This document shows, piece after piece, positions 8,162 through 16,200 of a stretch of DNA of 64,000 bases. The translations under genes and the position numbers were made by a program. Each line of letters opens with the position of its first letter. The first letter of the stretch is position 1. Below the pieces are notes generated by a model that worked only from the letters and a program-made list of their open reading frames with translations, did not search any database and was not told the origin of the DNA. This DNA is from Catenulispora pinistramenti (lineage in GTDB: Bacteria; Actinomycetota; Actinomycetes; Streptomycetales; Catenulisporaceae), in assembly GCF_018274385.1 (NCBI RefSeq), contig NZ_JAAFYZ010000002.1:1-64000 (forward strand), read 5' to 3'.

Positions 8162-8586
8162 TCGTCGAGCTCGACGATGATCCCTTCGGGGCCGCGCAGG
8201 AAGCACATGAGGTAGCCCTGGAAGCTCTCGACCGTCCCGACCGTGTCGTAGCCCTTGGCCCGCAGGTCGGCCAGCAGGTCCTGAAGCCCCTCGACCTCGA
8301 AGCAGATGTGGATCAGGCCGAGCCGGTTCGACGCCGGGGCGTGCGGGCCCAGCTCGTCCGGGCAGGCCAGGTGCTTGACCAGTTCGATCTGGCTGTGGCC
8401 GTCGGGGGTGCGGACGAAGACCACGTCGGACATGGGCTCGGCCAGCCCGATGATCCGGCCCACCATCTCCCCGCCGACCTTCGCCTCGCCGACCGGCTCC
8501 ATCCCGAGCGCGAAGAAGAACTCCTTCGCGGCGTCCATGTCCTCGACGTTGATGCTCACGTGGTCCATGCGCCGGATCCTGCCCAT
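8146..8586 (-). CDS. VOC-family (glyoxalase/bleomycin-resistance fold) protein
   Basis: 146 residues from ATG 8586, with AGGAGAG just upstream. Paired beta-alpha-beta-beta-beta modules are visible, with conserved stretches MDHVSINVEDMDAAKEFF (start), HSQIELVKH (middle), LGLIHICFEV and GIIVELDE (end). His and Glu residues at the expected metal positions are present. Such proteins bind or convert small hydrophobic molecules; the substrate cannot be read from sequence. It lies upstream of the DGPF gene on the same strand. Confidence 0.85.
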   Translation of the reverse strand: MGRIRRMDHVSINVEDMDAAKEFFFALGMEPVGEAKVGGEMVGRIIGLAEPMSDVVFVRTPDGHSQIELVKHLACPDELGPHAPASNRLGLIHICFEVEGLQDLLADLRAKGYDTVGTVESFQGYLMCFLRGPEGIIVELDENTQS

Positions 8587-8712
8587 GACAGCTCTCCTCG
8601 GTGTCTCACGCGGCCCTGTGCGGCCGCTCGTGCCCCTGGGACGGAGCCGGCCCGGCGTTCTCGACACCGGGCAGGAACCACTATCCAAGAACCGCCGAGA
8701 CATCTCGCGCGA

Positions 8713-9084
8713 TCACCAGCTGTATGGACCGAAACGTCCCCAGCACAGCACCGCGGCCAGCACGGACAGCACGAGCGTGACCGCCACGCCCTGCGTCTCG
8801 CCGCGCCGCAGGTGCACGCGCGCGCCGAGCAGCATCATGACCCCGAGCCCGAGCGCGGCGGTCGGGGTCAGCGGGGTCGCGACGCCCAGCGCGGCCGGCA
8901 GGATCAGTCCGAGCGCGCCGGCCAGTTCCGCGCCGCCGATGAAACGGATCATCGGCGGCGAGTAGTCGGCAAGTGCCGGGGCTTTGACGATCACCTTGTC
9001 CTTGGGCTGGAAGGCCTTACCGAGGCCGGACAGGGCGAACAGGGCGGCCAGCGCCGCCTGCAGGATCCACAGGAAGATGTTCAC
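8713..9084 (-). CDS. DoxX-family membrane protein
   Basis: 123 residues with four hydrophobic helices and the DoxX-type pattern ALFALSGLGKAFQPKD in helix 1 and MIRFIGGAELAGALGLILP in helix 2. DoxX-like proteins are small inner-membrane proteins linked to redox metabolism. It stands alone, with an 8-copy DNA repeat downstream, between it and the methyltransferase gene. Confidence 0.82.
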   Translation of the reverse strand: MNIFLWILQAALAALFALSGLGKAFQPKDKVIVKAPALADYSPPMIRFIGGAELAGALGLILPAALGVATPLTPTAALGLGVMMLLGARVHLRRGETQGVAVTLVLSVLAAVLCWGRFGPYSW

Positions 9085-9152
9085 GTTCCCCGGGACGAGA
9101 TGGCCCGGCGGATCGTGACACCGCCGGGGATCAGCAGCGCCCCGGCGGCGTC

Positions 9153-9264
9153 TTGAGCCTCAGCGCTTGAGGCTGAGTGCTTGAGGCTGAGCGCTTGAGG
9201 CTGAGTGCTTGAGGCTGAGTGCTTGAGGCTGAGTGCTTGAGGCTCAGTGCTTGGGCCTCAGCGC
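9153..9264. repeat. Eight tandem 14-bp repeats
   Basis: Eight head-to-tail copies of TTGAGGCTGAGTGC from 9153 to 9264. Inner copies are almost identical; the outer ones read TTGAGCCTCAGCGC and TTGGGCCTCAGCGC, so the two ends can pair with inner copies as hairpins. The array runs into the last codons of the methyltransferase gene (stop at 9258) and fills the gap behind it, where it may serve as a terminator. Confidence 0.9.
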
Positions 9265-10091
9265 TTGAACCCGACCCCGCCATCGAGCCAGATCGTCTCC
9301 CAGTCCTCGCGCACCGCCCCGTCCGGCCGCCACAGCGGCAGCTGCACCAGGCCGGGCTCGACGAGCTCGAAATCACCGAACAACGCGGCGATCTCCTCGT
9401 GCTCGCGCACGGTGATCCGCGACTTCGCGTTGTCCCAGCCCTTGCGGGCGGCCGCGGAGACCTCGGGCTGGCCGCCGTCGGTACCGTGCGAGATGACCAG
9501 GGCGCTGCCGGGGACCAGGACGTCGCGGAACGCGGCGGCGATGCCGGCGGCGTCCTCGTCCTCGGCGACGAAGTGCAGCAGCGCGACCATCAGGACCGCC
9601 ACCGGCTGCTCGAAGTCCAGCAGCTCGCGGACCTGCGGGTGCTCCAGGATCGACTTCGGTTCGCGGACGTCAGCGAGCACCACCGTGGTGTGCTGCTCAT
9701 CGCCGGCGAGCAGGGCGCGGGAGTGGACGGCGACGATCGGGTCGTAGTCGACGTAGGCGACCCGGGCCTCGGGCTGGATGGCGCGCGCCACCTCGCCGGT
9801 GTTGCCCGCACCGGGCAGGCCGGTGCCGATGTCCAGGTACTGGGTGATCCCGGCCTCGGCGAGGTGGCGGACGGTGCGGCCGAGGAAGGCGCGGTTCTCC
9901 AGCACCATGGCGCGGGCGGCGGGGTTCCCGCGCATGGCCACCTCGGCGGCCTCGCGGTCAACCTCGAAGTGGTTCTTGCCGCCGAGCATGTAGTCATACA
10001 TCCGGGCGGGGTGGGCCTTGGTCTGGTCGATCTCGGGGGGCAGCCAGTCCGGCAGCAGCGGTCCGGTGGACGGGCCCAGTTCCTCGGTCAT
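9258..10091 (-). CDS. SAM-dependent methyltransferase of the DUF574 type
   Basis: 277 residues. The N-terminus TKAHPARMYDYMLGGKNHFE and then QYLDIGTGLPGAGNTGEVA (SAM-binding glycine loop, about 88-106) and VAYVDYDPIVAVHSRALL are diagnostic of the actinobacterial DUF574/Methyltransf_19 family, many copies of which occur per genome. Substrates are unknown. The tandem 14-bp DNA repeat encodes the last residues, so the C-terminus may vary between strains. Confidence 0.92.
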   Translation of the reverse strand: MTEELGPSTGPLLPDWLPPEIDQTKAHPARMYDYMLGGKNHFEVDREAAEVAMRGNPAARAMVLENRAFLGRTVRHLAEAGITQYLDIGTGLPGAGNTGEVARAIQPEARVAYVDYDPIVAVHSRALLAGDEQHTTVVLADVREPKSILEHPQVRELLDFEQPVAVLMVALLHFVAEDEDAAGIAAAFRDVLVPGSALVISHGTDGGQPEVSAAARKGWDNAKSRITVREHEEIAALFGDFELVEPGLVQLPLWRPDGAVREDWETIWLDGGVGFKR

Positions 10092-10342
10092 GCGGTTGCC
10101 TCGGTCATGCGGTGTGGCCCTCCCAGATCGGTGGCGGTGGGGTGGCGGGTGCCTGTGGTGCGCAAGATTATCCGATGGTCATCGGGTCCTGATACCGCGG
10201 CCTCATCGTCGTCCCGCGGCCCGCGGTGGCAGTGCGAGCAGGGGCGATGTCCAATGGGTGAGGCATGGGACGTTCAATGGAACGCATGTTCGAGTAGAGT
10301 GCGTTCGAGCTGAGGTATCCCGCGAGGTTGAGGAGGAGTCCG

Positions 10343-11014
10343 GTGGACATCGTCTTGTTCGGCGCGACCGGCATGATCGGTTCGCGGATCGCCGCGGAGG
10401 CGGCGGCCCGGGGGCACAACGTGACCGCGGTGTCGCGGTCGGGAGCACAGCCGGACGGCCAGAGCGCGCGCGTCGCCCCGGCCGTCGGCGACGCCGGCGA
10501 CCCGGCCCGGGTGGCCGAGCTGGTCAAGAACGCCGACGTGGTGGCCGCCGCCCTGGTGGGACCGCGTGACGGCACCGACCCGCGCGGGCCCCTCGTGCGG
10601 CTCTACACGGACTTCCTGTCCGGCGTCCGCGACGGCGGCGCACCCCGCACGGTGATCGTCGGCGGCGCCGGCACGCTGCTGGTGGCCCCGGGCACCCGCC
10701 TGGTCGACCTGCCGGACTTCCCGGACACCTACAAGCCCGAGGCCCTGGCCCACGGCGCCGTCCTGGACATGCTGCGCGCCGACCCGGCCCTGCCGACCTG
10801 GACCTACATCTCCCCCGCCCCGGAGATCGGCCCCGGCACGCGCACCGGCGAGTTCCGGCTCGGCGTGGGCGACGATCTCCTGCCCGACGCGGGCCACATC
10901 AGCGCCGAGGACTACGCGATCGCGTTCGTGGACGAACTGGAGTCCGGAGCGCATCCGCGACAGCGGCTGTCGGTCGCTCAGTCAGTCGCCCAGCCGGTCG
11001 CCCAGAAGGCGTAG
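10343..11014 (+). CDS. NAD(P)-binding atypical short-chain reductase
   Basis: About 223 residues from GTG 10343, which has AGGAGG 6 nt upstream. The Rossmann start VDIVLFGATGMIGSRIAAEA carries the GxTGxxG dinucleotide motif; later ARVAELVKNADVVAAALVGP and TVIVGGAGTLLV fit NmrA-like/atypical SDR proteins that lack the usual YxxxK pair. The last 116 bp overlap the convergent MFS gene. Role unknown, probably redox or regulatory. Confidence 0.85.
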   Translation: MDIVLFGATGMIGSRIAAEAAARGHNVTAVSRSGAQPDGQSARVAPAVGDAGDPARVAELVKNADVVAAALVGPRDGTDPRGPLVRLYTDFLSGVRDGGAPRTVIVGGAGTLLVAPGTRLVDLPDFPDTYKPEALAHGAVLDMLRADPALPTWTYISPAPEIGPGTRTGEFRLGVGDDLLPDAGHISAEDYAIAFVDELESGAHPRQRLSVAQSVAQPVAQKA

Positions 11015-12239
11015 AGCGGGAACCGACTACAGCGGCCGCCCCGCACACCAGCGCGCACAGCGCGAAGAACGCTCCGCTGCCCCAGCGCGCAGCCACGACG
11101 CCGACCAGCGGGAACAGCAGCGGGCTCAGCCCCAGCGTGCACAGCGTCGTCACCGACGTGACCCGGCCGAGCAGGTGCGGGGCGGCCACCGTCTGCAGCC
11201 GGGCGTTGGTGACGACCATCGTCACACCGGTGGTGGCGCCGAGAGCGGCGGCGACCGCGATGGCGCCGGGCCGGCCGAGCGTGCCCCAGGCCAGAAGCAG
11301 CACCGCGGTCAGCATCAGCGATCCGGCGATCATGGGGCGCGGCGGGTACCGGCGGTCGGCGCGCGCCGCCAGGATCGCGGCGGCGGCCACACCGCCGACG
11401 CTGAACGCGCCGAGGATCCAGCCGGCGGTGGCGCCGCCCCAGTGCCGCTGGGTGACCAGGATGACGACGGCGACGGCGATCGGTCCGCTGAAGCACAGCT
11501 CGCTCAGTCCGATGACGATGACCAGGCGGCGTAGCTCGGTATGGCGCCGCACGTATCGCAGTCCTTCGCCGAACTGCTGCCACAGGCTTTGTCCGTGATC
11601 GGATAGAGCGGCTGTGCGAGGTATCCGCAGGGTCAGGAGTAGCACCAGAGACGCGCCGAAGAGCAGGCTGGCGGCCAGGAACGACGCGGACGCGCCACCG
11701 ACGCCGAGGACGGCTCCGGCGAGCACCGGCCCGGCCAGGTTGGCGGCGCGCACGGCCAGCACCCGCATCCCCTGCACCCGCGCCAGCAGGTCCGCGTCGA
11801 CGAGCACCGGCGGGAGGGCTCCGACCGCGGGCATGAACAGCGCGTCGACGGCGCCGAAGCCGACGGCCAGCGCCGCCAGCGCCCCTTCGTGGACCCGGCT
11901 GGCGACGGCGAGCGCCGCGCCCAGGACCAGAGCGCAGCGCACCAGGTCGCTGCCGATCAGGACGCGCCAGGGCCCGAAGCGGTCGGCGACCACACCGCCG
12001 CCGAGCATCAACAGCACTCTGGGCACCGCTCCGGCGGCGAGGATCAGGCCTGCGGCGGCCGGGCCGAGGGCGCGCGAGGCGGCCCAGGACAGGGTGATGA
12101 AGTAGACGGAGTCCGCGGTGACCGAGCAGGTGTAGGCCGCGAGCCAGCGCAACACGCTGCCGTTCATTGCCTTGGCCGTGTTCAATGCCTTGGCCGTGTT
12201 CAATGCCTTGGCCGTGTTGATTCCCTTGGCCGTGTTCAT
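10899..12239 (-). CDS. MFS efflux transporter with repeat-expanded N-terminus
   Basis: 446 residues, about 12 membrane helices, MFS motif A-like GGGVVADRFGPWRVLIG after helix 2. The first 25 residues are four copies of a 6-residue unit (NTAKAL) encoded by an 18-bp tandem repeat; the real family start is around MNGSVLRWLAAY, so the repeat has extended the protein. A truncated ArsR gene lies 17 bp upstream, a common ArsR/MFS arrangement, now without a working repressor. The 3' end overlaps the convergent reductase. Confidence 0.85.
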   Translation of the reverse strand: MNTAKGINTAKALNTAKALNTAKAMNGSVLRWLAAYTCSVTADSVYFITLSWAASRALGPAAAGLILAAGAVPRVLLMLGGGVVADRFGPWRVLIGSDLVRCALVLGAALAVASRVHEGALAALAVGFGAVDALFMPAVGALPPVLVDADLLARVQGMRVLAVRAANLAGPVLAGAVLGVGGASASFLAASLLFGASLVLLLTLRIPRTAALSDHGQSLWQQFGEGLRYVRRHTELRRLVIVIGLSELCFSGPIAVAVVILVTQRHWGGATAGWILGAFSVGGVAAAAILAARADRRYPPRPMIAGSLMLTAVLLLAWGTLGRPGAIAVAAALGATTGVTMVVTNARLQTVAAPHLLGRVTSVTTLCTLGLSPLLFPLVGVVAARWGSGAFFALCALVCGAAAVVGSRSTPSGRPAGRLTERPTAAVADALRTPVRPRTRSRSPRR

Positions 12240-12271
12240 CGTCTTGGCCGCGTGTTCATTGTCTTGGGCGC
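12162..12271. repeat. Five to six tandem 18-bp repeats
   Basis: Copies of GTTCAATGCCTTGGCCGT start at 12162, 12180, 12198, 12216 and 12234, with a degraded one to about 12271. They lie at the MFS start and extend into the ArsR/MFS gap. The unit length is a multiple of three, so expansion keeps the reading frame. Confidence 0.85.
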
Positions 12272-12500
12272 GGTTCGGGTGGCAGCTCTGGCGGCGGCAG
12301 CGCGTGGATGTGCAGGGACACCGGCCGCGCGTCGGGTTCTTCCGGCAGGTCGCGGTAGCGGTCGATCACCGCGACGAGGTCCCGTTTGAGCTCGGTGAGC
12401 TGCGCTGGGGTCAGGCGCAGGGAGCGTTCGCTGGACATGGTGACGTTCAGCCAGTCCTGGGACAGGTGCGGGACGTCGGCTGCGTAGCGGCGCAGGGCGT
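12256..12500 (-). pseudogene. ArsR regulator, C-terminal part only
   Basis: Reading towards lower coordinates, the frame gives ALRRYAADVPHLSQDWLNV, then an LRLTPAQLTELKRDL helix and a PVSLHIHALP end, which is the C-terminal domain of ArsR regulators that accompany MFS genes. The winged helix is missing: at about 12,500 the sequence changes into an integrase 3' end on the other strand. A short frame from ATG 12438 remains open but has no DNA-binding domain. The break marks the edge of the accessory island. Confidence 0.65.
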
Positions 12501-12641
12501 CGCCAGGAACTCCTCGGACACGCCCACATCGGCGTCACCGCCGACGTCTACGCCCATGTCCGCCTCCGAATCCAGCACGACGCCGTCAACCGACTGTCCG
12601 ACGCGCTCGGCACCGAACCCAAACCGCCGCCAACCGAGTGA
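12501..12641 (+). pseudogene. Tyrosine recombinase (integrase), C-terminal remnant
   Basis: The plus strand reads RQELLGHAHIGVTADVYAHV and then IQHDAVNRLSDALG to a TGA at 12639-12641. LGHxxI.VT.D.YAHV is the box II end of phage-type integrases, with the final Tyr as nucleophile. Everything upstream of the LLGH segment is gone, replaced by the ArsR fragment. It is too short to be active. A hairpin follows its stop by 2 nt. Confidence 0.75.
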
Positions 12642-12643
12642 CC

Positions 12644-12674
12644 TGACGGCAACCGTCCACCGACGTTGCCGTCA
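12644..12674 (+). terminator. Hairpin after the integrase remnant
   Basis: A perfect 10-bp inverted repeat (TGACGGCAAC against GTTGCCGTCA) with an 11-nt loop starts 2 nt after the integrase stop and is followed by AAAAG. It is probably the original terminator of the integrase gene; a recombination-site role is an alternative. Confidence 0.55.
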
Positions 12675-12693
12675 AAAGTAGCCGTCAAGGCCC

Positions 12694-12736
12694 AAAGCGA
12701 AGCACCACTGAAGCATACTCAGCGGTGCTTCGCTTT
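12694..12736. terminator. Strong bidirectional terminator hairpin
   Basis: AAAGCGAAGCACC (12694-12706) and GGTGCTTCGCTTT (12724-12736) form a perfect 13-bp stem with A-rich and T-rich flanks, so it works in both directions. It separates the integrase remnant from the convergent immunity gene. Confidence 0.85.
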
Positions 12737-12846
12737 ATTGATATGCCAGCAATAGTCGTAGCATTACGAAGGCTCAGAAATCCGTTGGGAAATAGACGCT
12801 GAAATCATATCCCGTGATACTAACGAGCTCACGCAGATATCCGGAT

Positions 12847-13287
12847 TCACCAAACCTCCGGCACCTGCCATTGAACGGACAACGGGCGTTGCCCTCCACT
12901 ATCGACGAACTCCTTAACTGCTTGGCGCACAAGTTCAATCGGAACTTCCGAGCGATCCGGGAACTCTGTCAGCTGACCCATGATCAGGTAAGCTGCCTCG
13001 CTTTGCCCATTCGATGATCCTTGAGTCACCAGATTACCTGAATCTGCATCCATGAACGCAAGAACACCTACCGGACGATCCCTATTTACCCCTATCAGCA
13101 ACTCGTGATCAGGGTATCCGGAAGGAAGAAGCGAGCGCTCCAATGAATGCAGTTGGGCCATATTGTGGTACGCCGGACCCGTAAGGAGCGACTCGATCAG
13201 AGTATCGACATCCTCGCTGGTGGTGAGTATCACCGGCTCCTTGCCATGATCCCGTCGGTACCGCGCCTCTACACGGTGCTGCATCAT
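12847..13287 (-). CDS. Imm1-like immunity protein
   Basis: About 146 residues from ATG 13287 (MMQHRVEARYRR). Its ATGA overlaps the RHS stop codon (TGA at 13286-13284) and its ribosome site GGAGGAG lies in the last RHS codons, so toxin and antidote are translationally coupled. The stretches VILTTSEDVDTLIESLL, GPAYHNMAQLHSLERSLL and VPIELVRQAVKEFVDSGGQ match the Imm1 family of polymorphic-toxin immunity proteins, common beside actinobacterial deaminase-type toxins. It should bind and block the toxin tip inside the producing cell. Confidence 0.82.
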   Translation of the reverse strand: MMQHRVEARYRRDHGKEPVILTTSEDVDTLIESLLTGPAYHNMAQLHSLERSLLPSGYPDHELLIGVNRDRPVGVLAFMDADSGNLVTQGSSNGQSEAAYLIMGQLTEFPDRSEVPIELVRQAVKEFVDSGGQRPLSVQWQVPEVW

Positions 13288-16200
13288 CCGGCTCCTCCAT
13301 AGACCTGTGAATCCCATCCCCCGTTCCCGTCAGGCCAGTGTACGGTAAGCGTCCGATCGCCGAGGATAGTGCCCAGAACATCGTCACAGCCGAGCGTCAC
13401 CGTACAGGGGCCAGCCGGGTTGTTAATCACAAGATTCGCGTTGTCGATCCCATCTCGTATCATGGTCGCCGCAAACTTCTGTTCGACGTCACTGGCGCGA
13501 GCGGAATTCGCCGCCCCCGGCAGCCGTCCCGCTGCACGAAGTCTATCGTTGACTATCTGCAGCAAATCGGAGTCGGCAGCCTTGTTTCCACTCACCAGAT
13601 CATAAGAGGTGCCGTCCGCGGCAACTCCAGTGCCCGATGTGGCGCCACCTGCATATTCCGGAAGTCCAGCACCCACTTCTGCCGAATTAAAGCAGCTGGA
13701 GGAATTGTGAACCAATACCGGCGTAGCGCCCGCGACCACATAGTACGTGTGAAGCCCGTCTATCGTCAGGTCGTACGTGACCATCGAGCTTGTGTAGTTA
13801 CGTACGACCAGTACAGTAACGGTCTCGGCGTCATCCGTTTGGAGGCGATCACCGGGCTTGAGCTGCGCGGCGCTGACGAAAGCCTTCGCAGTCAAGTCGT
13901 AGTACGGGTGGTTCTGGGTACCCGTGATCTTTTTTGGCCCATTGCGGGTACTGACGGTTACGTCGCTGAAGTCCGTGTCGGTCAGCGTCTTGTGTATTTC
14001 GTCGACGCGATGGTGTTCGACCGCACCCCCTGGTTGGGCGTCTTCGATCTCGTCGCCTACCGCAACGTCTTGAATTGGCTTTCTAGCGCCATCGGCCATG
14101 AGTACATCGGTGTTGGCCGCGAACGAGTGCGCCCCCGTTGGGCAGCTGGCGGCGTCTTCACCATCGATGGATTCCTCGAATTGGCGACCGAAGCCCGCCA
14201 CCTCAGCAGCACCTTCGCCGAGCGCGGTACCGGCCTCAAGAGCGCCGGTGAAGCTCATACCACGGTATAGCCCCGAATAGTCCGCTGTGACGCCGGACGC
14301 CGTGGTGTAGATCGTGTTGTCCCCGGTAGCCCCTGCGGAAATGCTGATGGCTGCTGGGCCGACGTTTTTGTTGGTCGGACCGCCGAAATTTGAAAGCGCA
14401 GTTCCTAGATCGTCCTGTTGGCAGGTGCCGTTGAGGGCCGAAGCGCAGGCCTTAGCCCAATCTCCGTTTTCATCGGCCCCGTTGTCACCAGCTGCCGCCT
14501 TAGCCCAAGCGTCGTAATAATCCATGAAATACTTGCTTTGACCGCTAACCCAAACATGCGCCGAAATCTGGTACATCTGTTGGCCGTTAACGACGGGCGT
14601 GGTGCCGCCATCACCGAGGCGGGATACACCCTCTGCGCCGGAGGGATCAGACGCGTTGACCGGGTCGTTGCCCGTATAGGCGTAGCCCCCCATGGCTTGT
14701 GGGCTAGTACCTTGGAAGACAGGGTCTGCGGAGATGAAGCGTCCGGTGTTCGGGTCGTATTTGCGAGCACCAATGTCTACGAGCCCTGTTGTGGTGTCGG
14801 TGGTTTTTCCGAGAAACGTGTGGTCGTCCGGCCATGTGGTTGCGGCCTTGCCCCGGGCTTCTCCGTAGGGCGTGGTGTAACGGCGTGCGACTATCTGGCC
14901 GTTAGCGGCGTTGATGGTGGTGTCGCCGGTGCCTTGGCTGTCGGTGACTTCGTAGGTGATGGCGCCGCTGCTGGAGACGGTCATCGTTGCGGCGTTGGGA
15001 TAGTTGTAGTAGCGGTTTCCGGAGACGGCGCTGCCGGTGAGGTGGATCTCGGCATCGTCCAGGTACAACGTGACGCCGGCATTTGCGCCGCCCGTGTCGC
15101 GGCGGATGAGCTGGCTACCGTCCGCGTCGTACAGGTACGTAGAGGAGTCGTTGGCGCTGGAGTCGGTGACCGTGGCCAGGCGGTCTTCGGCATCCCAGGT
15201 GAGGGTTTCGTTGGGGCCCGCTGCGAGTTGGCGGCTGGTGGTGTTGCCTGAGCCGTCGTAGTTATAGGTGTCGGTACCGGTGGTCGGCCCGGTGCGGGTG
15301 ACTTGGCCGAGCAGGTGAGGGCCGTTGCCGCCAGTGGTGGCTGCCCCTGCGGTGTTGGTGGTTCCGGCGCTTGGGTAGTTGCTGGTGGCTGTGGTGTCGT
15401 TGGTGGTGTTGCCAGCGGGATCGTAGTCGGTCTGGGTGGAGCGGTTGCCGGTTTGCGCGCCGTTGCCAAGGCCCGCGACGCCGGTGGCGTCGAAGGTCCA
15501 GGCCTGCCAGTAGGCGGCGGGGCTGGGCATTTGGCCGGTGGCTGTGCCGGTGATCTGGCCTGCCTGTGCAGTAGCCGCGGTGGGCGGGTTGTTCTGGGTC
15601 GATGATGCGCAGGAGCCGAGGCCGCCGACCGCAGCGGTGGGCTTGGTCGGGTCTGTGGTGGCAGCCGGTGTCTGGTCACCGGCGTCGGTCCAGGCGTTGG
15701 TGAGACGACTTGCGTAGTCGTAGGTGAAGCACTGGTTGTCCCGGGCTTGCACGCCGGGCTTGTAGGAGCCGGTGACGTTCTCGTTCTGCAGGTTAGTTGT
15801 CGAGGTCAGGCGGGCTGCGGCGTCGTAGGTGTAGGAGACGTCGTCGATACCGTATTTGTTGAGCTGGGCGGTGTTGTTCGGGTCCGTCCCGGCGCTGGCG
15901 TCGGTGAAGGTGTTGGTGATGCGGTTGGTGGCCTGGTCGTACAGGTTTTGGGTCACGACCTGGCGCGGGTAGTCGCCGACGGTTCGGGACAGGATCTTGC
16001 CGGTCTGGTCGTATTGCGTGTCTAGGACGTCGTCATTGGTGCCGTTGGCTTGCAGCAGCAGGCCGTCGGTGTTGTAGGCGTTGTAGACGGTGTCCGCCGG
16101 CAGTCCCCCGACGGCAGGCAGATCGAGGTGATCCAGCGCCCCCGTGTTCGGGGTGTAGTACATGTTGGTTTGATAGGTGCCTGCCAGCGCGCCTTCGGCA

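Noticed and set aside
9153..9264. Tandem 14-bp repeats as a CRISPR array
   Set aside because: Copies are head-to-tail with no spacers and no cas genes nearby.
13338..14270. 310-residue plus-strand frame opposite the RHS toxin tip
   Set aside because: Antisense shadow; the minus-strand Hint and toxin domains are clearly the coding ones.
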